A stretch of 64,000 bases of DNA from Faucicola osloensis_C (GTDB taxonomy: Bacteria > Pseudomonadota > Gammaproteobacteria > Pseudomonadales > Moraxellaceae): assembly GCA_019353055.1 (NCBI GenBank), contig JABAHL010000002.1, positions 283,556-347,555 of the forward strand. Direction: 5' to 3'. Positions 1-8,243 of the stretch are shown here, one piece after another (position 1 is the stretch's first letter; every line of letters begins with the position of its first letter). The position numbers and the translations under genes were made by a program. A model generated the notes under the pieces. The model ran no database searches. It had not been told where the DNA came from and saw nothing but the letters and a program-made list of their open reading frames with translations.

Positions 1-2
1 TC

Positions 3-86
3 AACGGTGCAGGCGTCAGCTATGATTTGCGTGCCATGGAAAAACCCAGCGACCATGCCCCGATTTGGGCAGATTTTTTGGATTAA
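3..86 (+). CDS. xthA: Exodeoxyribonuclease III, C-terminal fragment (cut by window start)
   Basis: Only the last 27 codons are in the window. They read through to a TAA at 84-86 and contain the residues EKPSDHAPIWADF. This matches the conserved C-terminal motif of the ExoIII/AP-endonuclease family, where the Asp-His pair of the SDHAP motif is catalytic. Known role of the family: 3'-5' exonuclease and AP endonuclease in base excision repair. The stop lies 29 bases before argJ, so the two genes may be cotranscribed. The call rests on this short motif alone. Confidence 0.75.
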   Translation, partial: NGAGVSYDLRAMEKPSDHAPIWADFLD

Positions 87-115
87 TCAACTAAACAACA
101 GTAAGGAGCGCTCTT

Positions 116-1330
116 ATGCCAGTTGGCAATGTCGAACTTGTAAAATTAAACCCAGTGAAAGGGATAAAAATTGGTATCACCGAAGCCCACGTGCGCTATG
201 CCGGGCGCAAAGACTTAACGGTTTTTGACATCATAGCGGGCGCAAATACCGCGGTTGTCACCACGCAAAACCAATTTTGTGCCGCCCCTGTGCAGTTGCT
301 GCGAGAATTTATCGGCAAAGACAGTCCCCGTTATTTGATTGTCAACACGGGCAACGCCAATGCTGCAACGGGTGAAGACGGTAAACAGCGTGCCAAAACA
401 ACGTGTGTGGCATTGGCAGAAAAAACCGGTGTCGCAGCCGAGCAAGTATTGCCTTACTCCACCGGGGTGATTGGAGAAACCTTGCCAGCGGATAAAATCA
501 TCGCGGGGTTAGACAGTGCCTTAGCCAATTTAACCGAAGATAATTGGCTTGGCGCCGCTCACAGCATCATGACCACCGATACCACCCCAAAAGGGCATAG
601 CGAACAAGTCACGATTGATGCCATCACCTATACCGTGACAGGTATCTCAAAAGGGGCGGGCATGATTCGCCCCAATATGGCGACCATGCTTGGCTTTGTG
701 GCAACCGATGCCAACATTGAAAAATCGTTGCTACAAAATATCTTGACCGACACGGTGAATAAGTCATTTAACCGAATCACGGTGGATGGCGATACCTCGA
801 CCAATGACTGCTGTACGTTGATTGCCACAGGACAAGTTGGGGAGGTGATTGATAGCAAAAATCACCCGCATTATCAAGCGATTTATGAGGCAATTAACAA
901 TGTGATGATTCGAATCGCTCAGTTGATTGTACGTGATGGTGAAGGGGCAACCAAATTTATCACGGTCAAAGTGACAGGCGGTGAAACCTCTGAAGAATGT
1001 GCTAAAATCGCGTATGAAGTGGCGCATTCACCGCTGGTAAAAACCGCATTTTTTGCCAGCGACCCAAATTGGGGGCGTATTTTGGCAGCGGTAGGCAAAG
1101 CGGGCGTGATGCTCGACCAGTCAAAAGTGGCGGTATCACTCGACGATGTGCGTATCTGCGAGCGTGGCGGCTTGGCACACGACTATACCGAGGCGCGTGG
1201 CAGCGAGGTAATGAAGCGTCCTGAAATTACCATTCATATTGAACTGGGTCGCGGACAGGCGAGTGATACCGTCTATACCTGTGATTTATCATACGAGTAT
1301 GTCAAAATCAACGCCGATTATCGTTCTTAA
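116..1330 (+). CDS. argJ: Bifunctional glutamate N-acetyltransferase / amino-acid acetyltransferase (ornithine acetyltransferase)
   Basis: ArgJ transfers the acetyl group from N-acetylornithine to glutamate, closing the cyclic arginine pathway, and in many bacteria also makes N-acetylglutamate from acetyl-CoA. The 404-residue length is normal. The autoproteolysis site is visible as NMATMLGF, with the nucleophile Thr at about residue 190; the precursor is expected to self-cleave into alpha and beta chains. Other family motifs include KGAGMIRPNMATM and ASDPNWGRI. The start is supported by AAGGAG 6-7 bases upstream. The gene follows xthA by 29 bases and precedes a mini-lipoprotein gene. The stop codon sits in a 12-bp tandem duplication (1327-1350). 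Confidence 0.96.
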   Translation: MPVGNVELVKLNPVKGIKIGITEAHVRYAGRKDLTVFDIIAGANTAVVTTQNQFCAAPVQLLREFIGKDSPRYLIVNTGNANAATGEDGKQRAKTTCVALAEKTGVAAEQVLPYSTGVIGETLPADKIIAGLDSALANLTEDNWLGAAHSIMTTDTTPKGHSEQVTIDAITYTVTGISKGAGMIRPNMATMLGFVATDANIEKSLLQNILTDTVNKSFNRITVDGDTSTNDCCTLIATGQVGEVIDSKNHPHYQAIYEAINNVMIRIAQLIVRDGEGATKFITVKVTGGETSEECAKIAYEVAHSPLVKTAFFASDPNWGRILAAVGKAGVMLDQSKVAVSLDDVRICERGGLAHDYTEARGSEVMKRPEITIHIELGRGQASDTVYTCDLSYEYVKINADYRS

Positions 1331-1350
1331 AGTCAATGTTAAAGTCAATT
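1327..1350 (+). repeat. 12-bp tandem duplication over the argJ stop codon
   Basis: TTAAAGTCAATG followed by TTAAAGTCAATT; the argJ stop TAA is in the first copy. Confidence 0.75.
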
Positions 1351-1361
1351 AAAGGTAACGA

Positions 1362-1526
1362 ATGAAAAAACTAACCACCGTGCTTTTTGTGCTGACCACC
1401 GCTGTTATCTTACAAGGGTGTGTGCATAAAGCTGTCACTGTCCCTGTTAAAGTTGCCTATAAAACCACCAAAGGGGCTGTCAAAGGCACGGTAGCCGTCA
1501 CTAAAGCGGTGATACCAGGCGGCTAA
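1362..1526 (+). CDS. Very small lipoprotein (54 aa)
   Basis: This ORF encodes a basic N-terminus, a hydrophobic stretch and a lipobox LQGC with the lipidated Cys at residue 20, so the mature peptide would be only about 35 residues. The mature part is Val/Lys/Thr-rich with repeated VxVAxK/TKGAVK-like units and ends IPGG. I recognise a general resemblance to tiny Moraxellaceae lipoproteins of the form QGCVHKxVTVPVKV, whose function is unknown. GGTAACGA lies just upstream as a modest ribosome binding site. It follows argJ by 31 bases and is followed by a hairpin terminator. Confidence 0.7.
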   Translation: MKKLTTVLFVLTTAVILQGCVHKAVTVPVKVAYKTTKGAVKGTVAVTKAVIPGG

Positions 1527-1552
1527 TACCAGACGATAATGACGACAAAAAA

Positions 1553-1575
1553 GACTAAACACAGGCTGTTTAGTC
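1553..1575. terminator. Hairpin terminator between the small lipoprotein and the rRNA/tRNA methyltransferase
   Basis: Perfect 9-bp stem GACTAAACA / TGTTTAGTC around loop CAGGC. The run of As at 1547-1552 becomes a U-run for leftward transcription, so it fits best as the terminator of the minus-strand fbp/methyltransferase pair. It may also act on the plus strand. Confidence 0.7.
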
Positions 1576-1603
1576 ATTTATGTCCCACTCATTCATTGAT
1601 AGC

Positions 1604-1629
1604 ATTTATGGCAATTATTTATGGCAATC
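1604..1629 (+). repeat. 13-bp tandem duplication at the stop of the TrmH-like gene
   Basis: ATTTATGGCAATT followed by ATTTATGGCAATC, 12 of 13 bases identical, ending at the stop codon of the minus-strand methyltransferase gene. Confidence 0.75.
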
Positions 1630-2404
1630 ATGCGTAGCGTCTTTGCCGTAACATTTCATACAGACACAGTGACCCTGCTATCGCCACGTTTAGGCTTTCT
1701 TGACCATTGGGCTGCGGTAGGGCAATCGGGGCAGATTGACTAAGTAACCTCTCATCGACGCCTTGTCCTTCATGTCCCATAATCAAGGCTAACGGTTGTC
1801 TCAAATCGGTCTGATAAATAATATGATCGGTATGTGAGCTCGTGGCAAACATCGGCACTTTGACCTTCATCAAAATCTCATCTACGCTGATGCCTTCAAA
1901 AATCGTTAAACTAAAATTTGCCCCCATGCCCGCTCGCAAGGTTTTGGGCGACCAAGCCGATGCTGTGCCCATCGTACAGACAATGGTTTTAATTCCTACG
2001 GCGGATGCGGTGCGTAACAGTGTGCCTAGATTGCCATTATCCTGCACGCCATTGATAATTAAGCAATCGCTAGTGATGGGCTGATTAAAGTCTAAATGCG
2101 GCATGTCAATCATCGCCATGATGGGCAAGCTCTCGCCCAGCGTGCGAATCTCTTTATACAGATTATCGCTAATCGTTAACGTTTTAACATTTTCAAGTCG
2201 GTTTAATAAGGCATTGATTTCGTCATTATGCAAACCGCTTTCGCTGACAATCACGGTATCGGGCGTGAGATTGGCGTTGAGGTGCGCTTCAAGCAAATGC
2301 GTGCCTTCTATCACGGTTTTGCCCAGTTTTTTACGCTGGCGCGACGCAGTGAGAAGGGCATGAGCAGTTTTGATGGTTGGGTTGTCTTTTGAAGTGATGA
2401 GCAT
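1628..2404 (-). CDS. TrmH/SpoU-family RNA 2'-O-methyltransferase
   Basis: A 258-residue SPOUT methyltransferase. An N-terminal substrate-binding half (residues about 1-100) is followed by the three SpoU motifs: NGVQDNGNLGTLLRTA (motif 1), LALIMGHEGQGV (motif 2) and PNGQESLNVAIAGSLCLYE (motif 3). These form the deep-knot SAM site. Such enzymes methylate ribose in rRNA or tRNA; which nucleotide is modified here cannot be read from sequence (RlmB-like or TsnR-like are both possible). Its start codon overlaps the stop of fbp by one base (TAATG), so translation is probably coupled to fbp. Confidence 0.88.
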   Translation of the reverse strand: MLITSKDNPTIKTAHALLTASRQRKKLGKTVIEGTHLLEAHLNANLTPDTVIVSESGLHNDEINALLNRLENVKTLTISDNLYKEIRTLGESLPIMAMIDMPHLDFNQPITSDCLIINGVQDNGNLGTLLRTASAVGIKTIVCTMGTASAWSPKTLRAGMGANFSLTIFEGISVDEILMKVKVPMFATSSHTDHIIYQTDLRQPLALIMGHEGQGVDERLLSQSAPIALPQPNGQESLNVAIAGSLCLYEMLRQRRYA

Positions 2405-3381
2405 TATTTGACTTCTTCATGTAATTTTTTCACATATTCAACTTCGTTTTTTGCCCCCAGTACCACAGGCACCCGCTGGTGGATACTGGTCGGCTCGATA
2501 TCCAAAATACGATTGACTGCATCGGTACTCAAACCACCTGCTTGTTCAATCAGCAAGCTCATCGGATTGGCTTCATACATCAGACGCAGTTTACCCGGTT
2601 TATCAGGGTGTTTGGTGTCAAATGGATAGCTAAAAATCCCCCCACGGCACAAAATACGGTGAATATCGCCCACCATCGCCGCCACCCAGCGCATATTAAA
2701 GTCTTTACCACGCACGCCAGTTTTACCCGCCGTAAACTCGTCAATATAACGCTGCATCGGTGGCAACCAATAGCGATAGTTGGAGGCGTTAATCGCATAC
2801 TCTTTGGTATCTGCGCTGATTTGCACTTGGTCTTTGATTTGCACAAACGCTTTGGTGTCTGGGTCAAGACTAAACATGGCGACACCATTACCAAGCGTGA
2901 TTGACATCACAGTTGAGGTGCCATACAAAATATAACCCGATGCCAACTGCGCCGTCCCTTTTTGCAAAAAGTCCTCATCCGTCGCAGTTTGACCTTGGTT
3001 GTTGTAGGGTAGAATCGAGAAAATTGTACCGACTGCCATATTAATATCGATATTAGATGAGCCATCAAGCGGGTCAAACAGTACCAACACGTCGCCATGT
3101 TGATTGGCGGGGGTGGCGTTATCTAATTCTTCAGAAGCCACACCCGCGCAATGCGGATTGCTGCTCAAGGCGTCTAATAACAAATCATTGGCAATGACAT
3201 CGAGTTTTTTTTGCTCTTCGCCCTGCACGTTTTGGTTACCCGCTTCGCCCAAAATATCTGCGAGCGCGCCGCGTTTGAGCAAGTCGCTGATTTGAATGCC
3301 GACTTTGGTAATGGTGGTAATGATGTCGGCAACGGCAGGTTGGGCGTTTTGCGCGGCAAGATAAGTTTCAAGATTTGACAT
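2404..3381 (-). CDS. fbp: Fructose-1,6-bisphosphatase, class 1
   Basis: Hydrolyses fructose 1,6-bisphosphate to fructose 6-phosphate in gluconeogenesis. About 325 residues, the usual class 1 length. Metal-binding motif VLFDPLDGSSNID and the LRLMYEANPMSLLIEQAGG substrate region are intact; NGVAMFSLDPDT is also typical. I place the start at the internal ATG (MSNLETYL), because AAGG lies about 6 bases upstream and the 11-residue extension from 3414 has no ribosome binding site. The gene is the first of a two-gene leftward unit with the TrmH-type methyltransferase. Confidence 0.95.
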   Translation of the reverse strand: MSNLETYLAAQNAQPAVADIITTITKVGIQISDLLKRGALADILGEAGNQNVQGEEQKKLDVIANDLLLDALSSNPHCAGVASEELDNATPANQHGDVLVLFDPLDGSSNIDINMAVGTIFSILPYNNQGQTATDEDFLQKGTAQLASGYILYGTSTVMSITLGNGVAMFSLDPDTKAFVQIKDQVQISADTKEYAINASNYRYWLPPMQRYIDEFTAGKTGVRGKDFNMRWVAAMVGDIHRILCRGGIFSYPFDTKHPDKPGKLRLMYEANPMSLLIEQAGGLSTDAVNRILDIEPTSIHQRVPVVLGAKNEVEYVKKLHEEVK

Positions 3382-3613
3382 AGTAGACCTTATTATAAAA
3401 TTATAAATTAACAACCTAAGCCAATCACATACGATTAAGCAGGGTGAATTTAGACCTCATGAATTGAAAAAAATATAGACAATTTGCCGCAAATTGTAGC
3501 ACTTTTTGACCCGTCGTATCAGCGATAATCGCAAAATATTGGCGTATTTATTCCAGCCGATTTACGGTAAAATAGGCAAAATTTATACAAATAACAACAA
3601 ATCTAGGTGGCTG

Positions 3614-4660
3614 ATGAATATTTTAAACACCCAAACCCTATCTAATGAAGCGCTACAGAGCAAGCTTGATCAGGCGATGGCAAAGCCGGAACTGACCGCA
3701 GCAGGTGACTTGCGGCATTTTATCGGCGTAGAAGGGTTATCCAAAACCCAGCTGATGGCCATCATCGAAAAAGCCAATGGTTACTTAACTGACAATGCCG
3801 GTCGCCCCAACAGCATTCGCAATAGTGATGAGCTTGAAGGCTGTACTGTGATGAATTTGTTCTTTGAAAACTCTACCCGTACGCGCACCACCTTTGATGT
3901 GGCTGCCAAACGTCTTGGCGCCAGTGTCATCAGTATCGATATTGCCAAATCCAGCACCCAAAAAGGCGAAAGCTTACGGGATACGCTGTGGAATCTTGAA
4001 GCCATGACAGCGGATATCTTTGTGGTGCGTCATTCATCGAGTGGGGCTGCGCATTTTATGGCAACCGAAGTCACCCCAAATATTGCCATCATCAACGGTG
4101 GTGACGGCTGGCACGCGCATCCGACCCAAGCCATGCTCGATATGCTCACGATTTATCGTGAAGCGCCAAGACCGTTTGAGGAATTAACGGTAGCGATTAT
4201 CGGCGATATCAAGCATAGCCGCGTTGCCCGTTCAGACATTGCAGCGCTCAAAACCTTGGGGGTTAAAGAAATTCGCGTCGTGGCGCCCAAGACATTACTA
4301 CCAAAAGGCATTGAGCGTTATGGTGTCAGTGTCTATAACGATTTGGACGCGGCGGTGGTTGACTGTGATGTCATCATTGGTCTACGTATTCAAAATGAGC
4401 GTATTGGCTCACCGTTGTTGCCATCGACATCCGAGTATTTTAAAGCGTATGGCATCACCACCGAACGCCTTGCCCTTGCCAAACCTGACGCGCTTGTCAT
4501 GCACCCAGGACCGATGAATCGCGGCGTTGAAATCTCATCAACTGTTGCCGATGGTGAGCAATCGGTGATTTTAAAACAAGTCAATAACGGCATTGCGGTA
4601 CGTATGGCAGTGTTGGCACTGGCCATGCAAGGGCAACGTGCCGCACGCAGCGCATCTTAA
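3614..4660 (+). CDS. pyrB: Aspartate carbamoyltransferase, catalytic chain
   Basis: Condenses carbamoyl phosphate and aspartate in the committed step of pyrimidine synthesis. 348 residues from the chosen ATG, whose upstream AGGTGG is a plausible ribosome binding site; the longer frame from 3506 adds 36 unrelated residues. The carbamoyl-phosphate loop FFENSTRTRTTFD (STRT at 87-90) is intact, as are HPTQAMLDMLTI and HPGPMNRGVE. No pyrI gene follows. Instead an inactive dihydroorotase homologue is directly downstream, as in Pseudomonas, where the two proteins form a dodecameric complex. I infer the same architecture here. Confidence 0.95.
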   Translation: MNILNTQTLSNEALQSKLDQAMAKPELTAAGDLRHFIGVEGLSKTQLMAIIEKANGYLTDNAGRPNSIRNSDELEGCTVMNLFFENSTRTRTTFDVAAKRLGASVISIDIAKSSTQKGESLRDTLWNLEAMTADIFVVRHSSSGAAHFMATEVTPNIAIINGGDGWHAHPTQAMLDMLTIYREAPRPFEELTVAIIGDIKHSRVARSDIAALKTLGVKEIRVVAPKTLLPKGIERYGVSVYNDLDAAVVDCDVIIGLRIQNERIGSPLLPSTSEYFKAYGITTERLALAKPDALVMHPGPMNRGVEISSTVADGEQSVILKQVNNGIAVRMAVLALAMQGQRAARSAS

Positions 4661-4678
4661 ATTTAGCGAAAAAAATGA

Positions 4679-4708
4679 CAAAGTAGGCAAAACCAAAGTA
4701 GGCAAAAC
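4679..4708 (+). repeat. 15-bp perfect tandem duplication just before pyrC'
   Basis: Two adjacent identical copies of CAAAGTAGGCAAAAC occupy the pyrB-pyrC' spacer and end one base before the pyrC' start codon. The duplicated GTAGG is the only candidate ribosome binding site, so the duplication may have changed the initiation region. Confidence 0.85.
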
Positions 4709-4709
4709 C

Positions 4710-5879
4710 ATGACGCTTCAAAATTTTTTACCTGCCAATTGGCAATTTGATACCATGCAGCTTAACTCTATCGATACCGATGGCAAATGGCTATTACCGC
4801 CGCTGGTGGATTTATGTGCGCGTTTGCGTGAACCTGGGCACCAGTCGCATGGCACACTAAAATCGGAAGGCGCCGCGGCTCGAAAAAACGGTTTTTTGCA
4901 TGTGGTTATACCACCTGATACCAATCCCGTGCTTGAGAACGGCTCATTACTAGCAGGCTTGCGAGAGCGGGCTTATCAAGATGGCGGCATCTACCTGCAT
5001 GTGTTAGGGGCGATGACCGCAGGTCTTGAAGGTGAAAAACCTGCCAATATGCTTGGGCTGAAGCAAGGTGGCATCATCGGGGTCAGCAATGCTCGCCGCA
5101 AATTCGCCAATGATGACGTACTACTGCAAGCCCTTGATTATGCGGCGACTTATGACATCAAAGTGTTTTTTTACCCTGATGAACCCAGTCTATCCAAAAA
5201 CGGTGTCGCCCATGATGGCTATATCGCATCTTATCATGGCTTGGCAGGAATTCCTTGGATTGCTGAAACCGTGGCGTTATCCAAGCAGCTGTTGATTGTC
5301 GAAGAAACAGGCGTATCGGCACATTTTGGTCAGCTGACCACCAAATCATCGATTGATTTGATTCGCTGGGCGAAACAAAGAGGCTTGCCTGTGACCTGTG
5401 ATGTGGCGATGCACCAATTACATTTGACCGATGATGCGTTGATTGGTTTTAATGCCTTGGCGTATGTGTTGCCGCCCCTGCGTTCCAATACAGACAAAAA
5501 AGCGCTGCAAGAAGGCTTGCAAGATGGCACTATCGATGCGATTTGTAGCCACCATGAGCCCTTGGCAAAAACCGCCAAACAAGCGCCATTTGCGGAGTGT
5601 AAACCCGGCATTAGCAACTTTGATACTTTTATGGGGCTTGCTTGTCAATTGGTCAAAGAAGGTGTTTTGACCCCAGCGCAGCTGGTAGAAAAAATCGCAC
5701 TCAACCCTGCCAAAATCGCTGGCATTGAAGCAAGCTATCATCAAACGGGCGGCGCGGTGCTGGTTGACCCCAGGCTGACTTGGACGGTGACTAAAGACTC
5801 GATGATGTCACAAGGCAAAAATACGCCATTTATCAATAGCGAGCTGACAGGGAAGGTTGAACAGGTTTTCTTTAAGTAA
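4710..5879 (+). CDS. pyrC': Inactive dihydroorotase homologue, ATCase-associated (PyrC'/PyrX)
   Basis: 389 residues of dihydroorotase/amidohydrolase fold. The metal-binding HxH that follows VDL in active enzymes is replaced by C36-A-R38 (VDLCARLREPG), and the late TDH motif reads SHH (about 280-282), so the canonical zinc ligands and catalytic Asp are missing. The LREPG and TNP landmarks remain, showing the ancestry. In Pseudomonas such a pseudo-dihydroorotase is required for assembly of active PyrB; the position directly after pyrB supports the same scaffold role. A true dihydroorotase must be encoded elsewhere. The start ATG at 4710 is chosen from the family alignment; the frame opens earlier at 4593 inside pyrB. 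Confidence 0.9.
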   Translation: MTLQNFLPANWQFDTMQLNSIDTDGKWLLPPLVDLCARLREPGHQSHGTLKSEGAAARKNGFLHVVIPPDTNPVLENGSLLAGLRERAYQDGGIYLHVLGAMTAGLEGEKPANMLGLKQGGIIGVSNARRKFANDDVLLQALDYAATYDIKVFFYPDEPSLSKNGVAHDGYIASYHGLAGIPWIAETVALSKQLLIVEETGVSAHFGQLTTKSSIDLIRWAKQRGLPVTCDVAMHQLHLTDDALIGFNALAYVLPPLRSNTDKKALQEGLQDGTIDAICSHHEPLAKTAKQAPFAECKPGISNFDTFMGLACQLVKEGVLTPAQLVEKIALNPAKIAGIEASYHQTGGAVLVDPRLTWTVTKDSMMSQGKNTPFINSELTGKVEQVFFK

Positions 5880-5925
5880 TTTTTAAGCCTAGTTTTTTAT
5901 AATAGGTTAAATAGTTAATAGCAAT

Positions 5926-5956
5926 AAAAAAGGGTGAAAATGGCTCACCCTTTTTT
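5926..5956. terminator. Bidirectional terminator between pyrC' and the YihY-like gene
   Basis: A 12-bp perfect stem AAAAAAGGGTGA / TCACCCTTTTTT around a 7-base loop. It sits between the convergent stops at 5879 and 5962, and has T-tracts on both strands. Confidence 0.9.
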
Positions 5957-5961
5957 ATTAA

Positions 5962-7992
5962 TCATGCTGCATCTGGTTTATCATCATCCGTGATAACCCT
6001 TGGGTCTTTTGCTTCAGAATGCTGTTTGATTTTTTTAGCAATAAAATTAAACGGATTATAAGGACTATTTAATACAGCAGCAGGAACAATCTGACGAATT
6101 TTAGCCATCACCGCCGTATTATCACCTTTCGCTTTGTCATCATCTACTAGGATTTTTGATTGGGCTGTTTGGGTGGTAGTAATTTCATTGCTAAAACTCG
6201 TGTCGTCTAGATTACTGATATCCCAACGCATATTGTCAAAATTATTGGCATTCAAATAATTATCAATCGCAAATTTATGCTCATCTGCCACATTGCCATG
6301 TTGTGCGGATGAGGGCGTCGCTTTATTTTCGCTATGACGGTCGTATTCACTGTTACTTTCTTCAAGCGTTTTTAGCGGATGTTTACCATCTAACCCCTTA
6401 TCATTTGACAAGTGTTTCTGATTATCATGAGCTTGCTTAGTAGCTGATAATTCATCCGATAACTCATCTTTATTTAACGCATTAAAATCACGCGGCTGGC
6501 TCGATAAGCTACCTTGACCTTTAAAATCAAGCGTCCCATCAAAGCCAGTCGCTTGCTCGGCGTCAGTTTCTTTGATGCGTTTATCTTCATTGACCACGTC
6601 ACTGACTTGACCACCTGATAGACCTGAGCCTTCACGTTGACCGGCTAGTTTGTTGCCTTTACCTTTACCTTTATCTTTATCTTTATCTTTTTTTCCTGTA
6701 TCTGGCTCGATGTCTTCAGCATTTGGGGTCTGACGCGGTGCGATACTATCAAAAATACTTGCCATCGATATATCAAAATTATATTTGAGCATGGCTTCAC
6801 CACGGGCCAAGGTATTAATCCATTGCACAGTCCAAGGCGCGTTATTTTTAAGTTTTCGCAAATCCTTTTCATGCGGCAAAGGATAGGGCATATTTTGATA
6901 AAAATCCCAAAAACTATAATCATCAAGCGAGCGTTTAAGGACATATTTATCTTTGTCACTGGTGGTGATGAGATTGTTATCTTGTAAAAAACTAATATAA
7001 GTGTACCAATTTGGCATCTCTTGGCGACCTAGCACATCACGCAGACCGGCTTCGGTGACGACATTGCCTTTTTTATGCTCACGGTACAACACGTTTAGCA
7101 TATCCATCAAGCTAAACAAAGGATGGCGGGGAAAGATTTCTTTGGTCTCAAAAATGGTCAAACAGTAGCTGATTTGCACCCCAAGCAGAATAACATTCCA
7201 AGAAATATAAATCCAAAGTAAGAACAACGGCAAAATCGCAAACGCCCCATACACCGCTTTATAACTGGTAAAGTTGTCGACAATTGCGCCAAAGGTGAGT
7301 TTTAAGATTTCAAAGATAATCCCAACCACAACACCAGCAATCAGCGCATGTTTAAAACGCACTTGGCAGCGAGGTACAAACCAATACATGGTCACCAACC
7401 CCATCAGTACAATCGCAATGGAGCCGAATTGCACCCAAATTGCCCAGTCAATCCCATAACCGCCAATTTTTTGATTTAAAAAACTTAAGCTTTGCACGGT
7501 ACTTGAAATAATCATGACGATGGCAAGCACAATAGGCAACAGGGTAATAATCACCCAGTAACGCACCAGATTGAGCCAGCTGGTCTCTTTTTTTTCAACC
7601 CGCCAAATTTGGTTAAACGCGGTTTCAATCGTCATTAAAGTGGAAATGGTGGTAAAAAACAAAATACCCACACCGATGATGGTTAAGTTCGATGAGTTAC
7701 TGGTAAATTGGTTAAGATACTTGGTGACCTGTAATCCGGTACTGGGCAAAATATTGCTAAATATCAAGTTTTGAATCTGCTCACGCGCTTCTGCTAACTG
7801 CGGGATGGTGGACAGAATCACCACCAACAAGGTTAAAATCGGCACAATAGACAGCAGCGTGGTATAAGTCAATAATGCAGCTTTTTGGCTACAATTATCA
7901 TCGATAAAGTTTTTGATAAGGTACATCAAAAACTGCACCCATTTATGTTTAAAAATGGATAATTTTTTTAGTTTGGCAATGAGTTCATTCAT
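5962..7992 (-). CDS. YihY/BrkB-family inner-membrane protein with long charged C-terminal tail
   Basis: 676 residues, clearly longer than the usual 280-430 for the family. The first ~290 residues carry the YihY/BrkB pattern: a short cytoplasmic N-terminus, KAALLTYTTLLSIVPILT, then about six hydrophobic segments including PLFLLWIYISWNVILLG. Residues ~290-400 resemble the winged-helix-like cytoplasmic part found in longer homologues. From ~410 onward the protein is low complexity: alternating Lys/Asp (KDKDKDKGKGKGNK), then Ser/Asp/Glu/Asn-rich sequence with no domain I recognise. The precise function of the family is unsettled; the old 'RNase BN' label is not correct for it. The gene stands alone, with a terminator at its end. 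Confidence 0.85.
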   Translation of the reverse strand: MNELIAKLKKLSIFKHKWVQFLMYLIKNFIDDNCSQKAALLTYTTLLSIVPILTLLVVILSTIPQLAEAREQIQNLIFSNILPSTGLQVTKYLNQFTSNSSNLTIIGVGILFFTTISTLMTIETAFNQIWRVEKKETSWLNLVRYWVIITLLPIVLAIVMIISSTVQSLSFLNQKIGGYGIDWAIWVQFGSIAIVLMGLVTMYWFVPRCQVRFKHALIAGVVVGIIFEILKLTFGAIVDNFTSYKAVYGAFAILPLFLLWIYISWNVILLGVQISYCLTIFETKEIFPRHPLFSLMDMLNVLYREHKKGNVVTEAGLRDVLGRQEMPNWYTYISFLQDNNLITTSDKDKYVLKRSLDDYSFWDFYQNMPYPLPHEKDLRKLKNNAPWTVQWINTLARGEAMLKYNFDISMASIFDSIAPRQTPNAEDIEPDTGKKDKDKDKGKGKGNKLAGQREGSGLSGGQVSDVVNEDKRIKETDAEQATGFDGTLDFKGQGSLSSQPRDFNALNKDELSDELSATKQAHDNQKHLSNDKGLDGKHPLKTLEESNSEYDRHSENKATPSSAQHGNVADEHKFAIDNYLNANNFDNMRWDISNLDDTSFSNEITTTQTAQSKILVDDDKAKGDNTAVMAKIRQIVPAAVLNSPYNPFNFIAKKIKQHSEAKDPRVITDDDKPDAA

Positions 7993-8163
7993 AGTAGTTC
8001 TTATTGATAAAAAATTTCAAAGTTTGACCATCAAATCGGCGAAAAAAGCAGTGATTGTATGGCAGTATGGTATCATATTCAAAAAAATTGTTTATTGAAT
8101 TACTGTGAACAGTTTTGGTGTTTTGCAATTGTCAATCTGGCTAATAGATTGCCTTGACCCTGC

Positions 8164-8191
8164 CATCAAAATTCATTCATCAAAATTCATT
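8164..8191 (+). repeat. 14-bp perfect tandem duplication upstream of the WrbA-like gene
   Basis: Two adjacent identical copies of CATCAAAATTCATT in the divergent region between the YihY-like gene and the flavoprotein gene, about 50 bases before the latter's start. Confidence 0.85.
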
Positions 8192-8243
8192 CACCCAAAC
8201 TAGCTTGACGTAACAATTACCAAAATTGATGTGAGAAAAAACC

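Noticed and set aside
2479..2904. 141-codon frame opposite fbp
   Set aside because: Antisense shadow of a strongly conserved gene; no start signal and no recognisable domain.
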